64,000 bases of DNA from Helicobacter pylori NCTC 11637 = CCUG 17874 = ATCC 43504 = JCM 12093. GTDB lineage: Bacteria; Campylobacterota; Campylobacteria; Campylobacterales; Helicobacteraceae. Shown here one piece after another: positions 61,930-64,000 of this stretch (the stretch's first letter is position 1; each line of letters opens with the position of its first letter). The stretch spans positions 1,240,001 through 1,304,000 of the forward strand of contig NZ_LS483488.1 of the NCBI RefSeq assembly GCF_900478295.1, given 5' to 3'. A program made the translations under genes and the position numbers. The notes beneath the pieces are model-generated. The model ran no database searches. It had not been told where the DNA came from and saw only the letters and a list, made by a program, of their open reading frames with translations.

Positions 61930-62014
61930 TGGTGCGGAAGAAAGGAATCGAACCTTCATGCCTTGCGGCGCTAGATCCTAAGTCTAGTGCGTCTACCAAT
62001 TTCGCCACTTCCGC
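61930..62014 (-). tRNA. tRNA-Leu (anticodon TAG)
   Basis: 85 nt with a long variable arm (GCGCCGCAAGGCAT region), typical of tRNA-Leu, and encoded CCA. Acceptor GCGGAAG/CTTCCGC. Loop CTTAGGA gives TAG. A possible -10 (TAAAAT, minus, 62069-62064) lies about 50 nt upstream. Confidence 0.97.
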
Positions 62015-62214
62015 ACACCGCACGCCATCGCATGCATTAAGAAGTAGAAAATAAAGAAGCAGTATTTTAGCTGTTTAATCCTTTAAAAATACTGAAAAAT
62101 TGAAGTTTTTTAAAATTTGGAGTTTTTTCTGGCTTTTAGGGGGTTTTAAATTCTTTTAAGGTATTCTAACAAGACTATATCATTGAGATAGTTTTAAGGA
62201 AATTAAGGAACAAA

Positions 62215-63240
62215 ATGGAAGTTTCACGCAAGAAAATTTACAACCCCAATTCTACAGAAAGTGTGAATGAAAGAAAGATTTTTGGGGGTAATCCTACAAG
62301 CATGTTTGATTTGAATAAGATCAAGTATCAATGGGCGGATCATTTGTGGAAAACGATGCTCGCTAACACTTGGTTTGCTGAAGAAGTGAGCATGAATGAT
62401 GACAAAAGGGATTATTTGAAATTGAGTGCAGAAGAAAAGATCGGCTATGACAGAGCTTTAGCGCAACTCATTTTTATGGACAGCTTGCAAACGAATAATT
62501 TAATTGACAATATCAATCCCTTCATCACCAGCCCCGAAATCAATTTGTGTTTGGTGCGTCAAGCTTATGAAGAAGCCTTACACAGCCATGCGTATGCGGT
62601 GATGGTAGAAAGCATTAGCGCGAATACTGAAGAGATTTATGACATGTGGCGTAACGATATGCAATTAAAAAGCAAGAATGACTATATCGCGCAAGTGTAT
62701 ATGGAATTAGCCAAAAACCCCACAGAAGAAAACATTCTCAAAGCGCTTTTTGCGAACCAGATTTTAGAGGGGATTTATTTTTATAGCGGGTTTAGCTATT
62801 TTTACACTTTGGCTAGGAGCGGTAAAATGCTAGGATCAGCGCAAATGATTCGTTTTATCCAAAGAGATGAGGTAACGCATTTGATTTTATTCCAAAACAT
62901 GATCAACGCTTTAAGGAATGAAAGAGCGGATCTCTTCACGCCGCAATTGATTAATGAAGTCATAGGAATGTTTAAAAAAGCGGTAGAAATTGAAGCTTTG
63001 TGGGGGGATTATATCACGCAAGGCAAGATTTTAGGGCTCACTTCCAGCTTGATTGAGCAATACATCCAGTTTTTAGCGGATAGCCGTTTGAGTAAGGTGG
63101 GTATCGCTAAAGTTTATGGCGTCCAACACCCCATTAAATGGGTAGAGAGCTTTTCAAGTTTCAATGAGCAACGCTCTAATTTCTTTGAAGCTAGGGTGAG
63201 TAATTACGCTAAAGGGAGCGTGAGTTTTGATGATTTTTAA
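62215..63240 (+). CDS. nrdB: ribonucleotide reductase beta subunit (class Ia type)
   Basis: 341 aa. Di-iron ligands and radical site are present: Glu in WFAEEVSM (about 55), Glu120, His123 and radical Tyr127 in [13 protein letters not shown], Glu in [13 protein letters not shown], and Glu/His in [12 protein letters not shown]. Presence of the Tyr separates it from the Tyr-less class Ic form. C-terminal [18 protein letters not shown] is the tail that docks to NrdA. NrdA is encoded elsewhere in H. pylori. Ribosome site AAGGAAC before the ATG; an AT-rich 200-nt leader region with no clear -10. Confidence 0.97.
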   Translation: MEVSRKKIYNPNSTESVNERKIFGGNPTSMFDLNKIKYQWADHLWKTMLANTWFAEEVSMNDDKRDYLKLSAEEKIGYDRALAQLIFMDSLQTNNLIDNINPFITSPEINLCLVRQAYEEALHSHAYAVMVESISANTEEIYDMWRNDMQLKSKNDYIAQVYMELAKNPTEENILKALFANQILEGIYFYSGFSYFYTLARSGKMLGSAQMIRFIQRDEVTHLILFQNMINALRNERADLFTPQLINEVIGMFKKAVEIEALWGDYITQGKILGLTSSLIEQYIQFLADSRLSKVGIAKVYGVQHPIKWVESFSSFNEQRSNFFEARVSNYAKGSVSFDDF

Positions 63241-63249
63241 GGGGCTTGT

Positions 63250-63879
63250 TTGAATAGTATTAAAAACCATTTGATGTGTGAAGAAATCCATAAGCGTTTC
63301 AATTTGCACCCCAAAGTGAGAAAGGCTATGGAGAGCATTGAAAGAGAAGTTTTTGTGCCAGCCCCCTTCAAGCATTTTGCCTACACTTTAAACGCGCTTT
63401 CTATGCAAGCGCAACAATACATTTCTTCGCCCCTGACCGTGGCCAAAATGACGCAATATTTAGAAATTGATCATGTGGATAGCGTGCTAGAAATTGGCTG
63501 CGGGAGCGGCTATCAAGCGGCGGTTTTGTCTCAAATTTTCAGGCGCGTTTTTAGCATTGAAAGGATTGAAAGCCTGTATATAGAAGCGCGTTTGCGCCTT
63601 AAAACTCTCGGTTTAGACAACATTCATGTTAAATTCGCTGATGGGAATAAGGGCTGGGATCAATACGCCCCCTATGATAGGATTTTATTCTCTGCTTGTG
63701 CTAAAAATATCCCTCAAGCGCTGATTGATCAGCTTGAAGAAGGCGGGATATTAGTCGCGCCCATTCAAGAAAACAACGAGCAAGTCATCAAACGCTTTGT
63801 GAAGCAAAATAACGCCTTGCGCGTCCAAAAAGTGTTAGAAAAATGCTCGTTTGTGCCTGTTGTAGATGGGGTGCAATAA
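63250..63879 (+). CDS. pcm: protein-L-isoaspartate O-methyltransferase
   Basis: 209 aa from a TTG start with AAGGGG just upstream. Repairs isoaspartyl residues in aged proteins using SAM. Signatures: [20 protein letters not shown]-like N-terminus ([18 protein letters not shown]), [19 protein letters not shown] and the SAM loop [19 protein letters not shown], then [20 protein letters not shown]. Begins 9 nt after nrdB, likely the same operon. Confidence 0.95.
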   Translation: MNSIKNHLMCEEIHKRFNLHPKVRKAMESIEREVFVPAPFKHFAYTLNALSMQAQQYISSPLTVAKMTQYLEIDHVDSVLEIGCGSGYQAAVLSQIFRRVFSIERIESLYIEARLRLKTLGLDNIHVKFADGNKGWDQYAPYDRILFSACAKNIPQALIDQLEEGGILVAPIQENNEQVIKRFVKQNNALRVQKVLEKCSFVPVVDGVQ

Positions 63880-63889
63880 AGATTAAAGC

Positions 63890-64000
63890 ATGATTAAACA
63901 CTATCTTTTCATGGCGGTTTCGCAGGTCTTTTTCTCTTTCTTTTTAGTGCTGTTTTTTATCTCCTCTATCGTGCTATTAATCAGTATTGCAAGCGTAACG
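63890..64000 (+). CDS. LptF/LptG-type permease, N-terminal fragment (cut by window edge)
   Basis: Only 37 codons are present: MIKHYLFMAVSQVFFSFFLV, then a continuing hydrophobic stretch LFFISSIVLLISIASVT. This is a cytoplasmic start followed by TM1, as in YjgP/YjgQ permeases of the LPS export machine. Gene order (HP0362) supports this; the fragment alone would not. Begins 10 nt after the pcm stop. Confidence 0.6.
   Translation, partial: MIKHYLFMAVSQVFFSFFLVLFFISSIVLLISIASVT

Noticed and set aside
1-64000. CRISPR arrays, rRNA genes, prophage or a plasticity-zone conjugative element
   Set aside because: No spaced direct repeats, rRNA sequence, integrase or conjugation genes were found; the accessory content is limited to about 55.5-60.1 kb.

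Overview
The window is a chromosomal segment of Helicobacter pylori. The genes recognised are specific to this species or genus: the cholesterol alpha-glucosyltransferase start, an HpaA paralogue, an alpha-1,3-fucosyltransferase with DDLRVNY heptads, the HomC-type outer membrane protein, PseC, an IS605 element, CheV/CheA-REC/CheW, and AT-rich DNA with frequent GTG/TTG starts and TATAAT-like -10 boxes. From memory, the gene order matches HP0421 (left edge) to HP0362 (right edge) of strain 26695, read in descending order. HP numbers below rest on that recollection and not on a search.

Layout. 1-4756 (minus): cgt (partial), a hotdog thioesterase, cmoB, a Mur-ligase-like orphan and metG. 4926-7969: cfa and an MscS channel. 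7970-9034: a spacer with two small ORFs, then four tRNA genes (Arg-TCT, Arg-TCG, His-GTG, Pro-TGG). 9217-17008 (minus): HpaA paralogue, guaA, a Tat-exported molybdo-enzyme, a DUF3972-like protein, a NifS-like enzyme and a HIT protein. 17089-33662 (plus): pheST, aroA, ispH, rpsA, serA, a UbiD-type decarboxylase, yggS, an LpxH-like enzyme, cheV3, cheA and cheW. 33663-36072: an intergenic region with a possible sRNA, then tpx/sodB (oxidative defence) and cmoA. 36099-39930: priA, two small proteins that look faintly like ZapA and ZapB, a SPOR-domain protein and an orphan two-TM sensor module. 40109-43573: M48 protease, prmC, gdhA. 43587-49430 (minus): futA, fused ccsBA, a CcmG/DsbC-like lipoprotein and hemH, a cytochrome c and haem group. 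49480-55504: a membrane protein, rsmE, homC, dcd, accB, accC.

55505-60080 is the accessory region. A FkbM-like methyltransferase gene is switched off by an (AT)9 tract and lies between two perfect 71-bp copies of the accC 3' end. It is followed by a type II adenine methyltransferase gene split by a complete 1,884-bp IS605, and by a frameshifted PD-(D/E)xK nuclease gene, which together make a decayed restriction-modification system. 60119-64000: a sigma54-like promoter, a coiled-coil protein overlapping pseC, tRNA-Leu, nrdB, pcm and the start of an LptF/LptG-type permease.

Themes: surface modification (cgt, futA, pseC, the FkbM-like gene), several contingency tracts, and core metabolism. The observations that most deserve checking are a complete HExxHxxGxxH zinc-site consensus inside the outer membrane protein HomC, the locus of decayed and mobile genes beside accC, the sigma54-like promoter ahead of pseC, and the possible sRNA between cheW and tpx.
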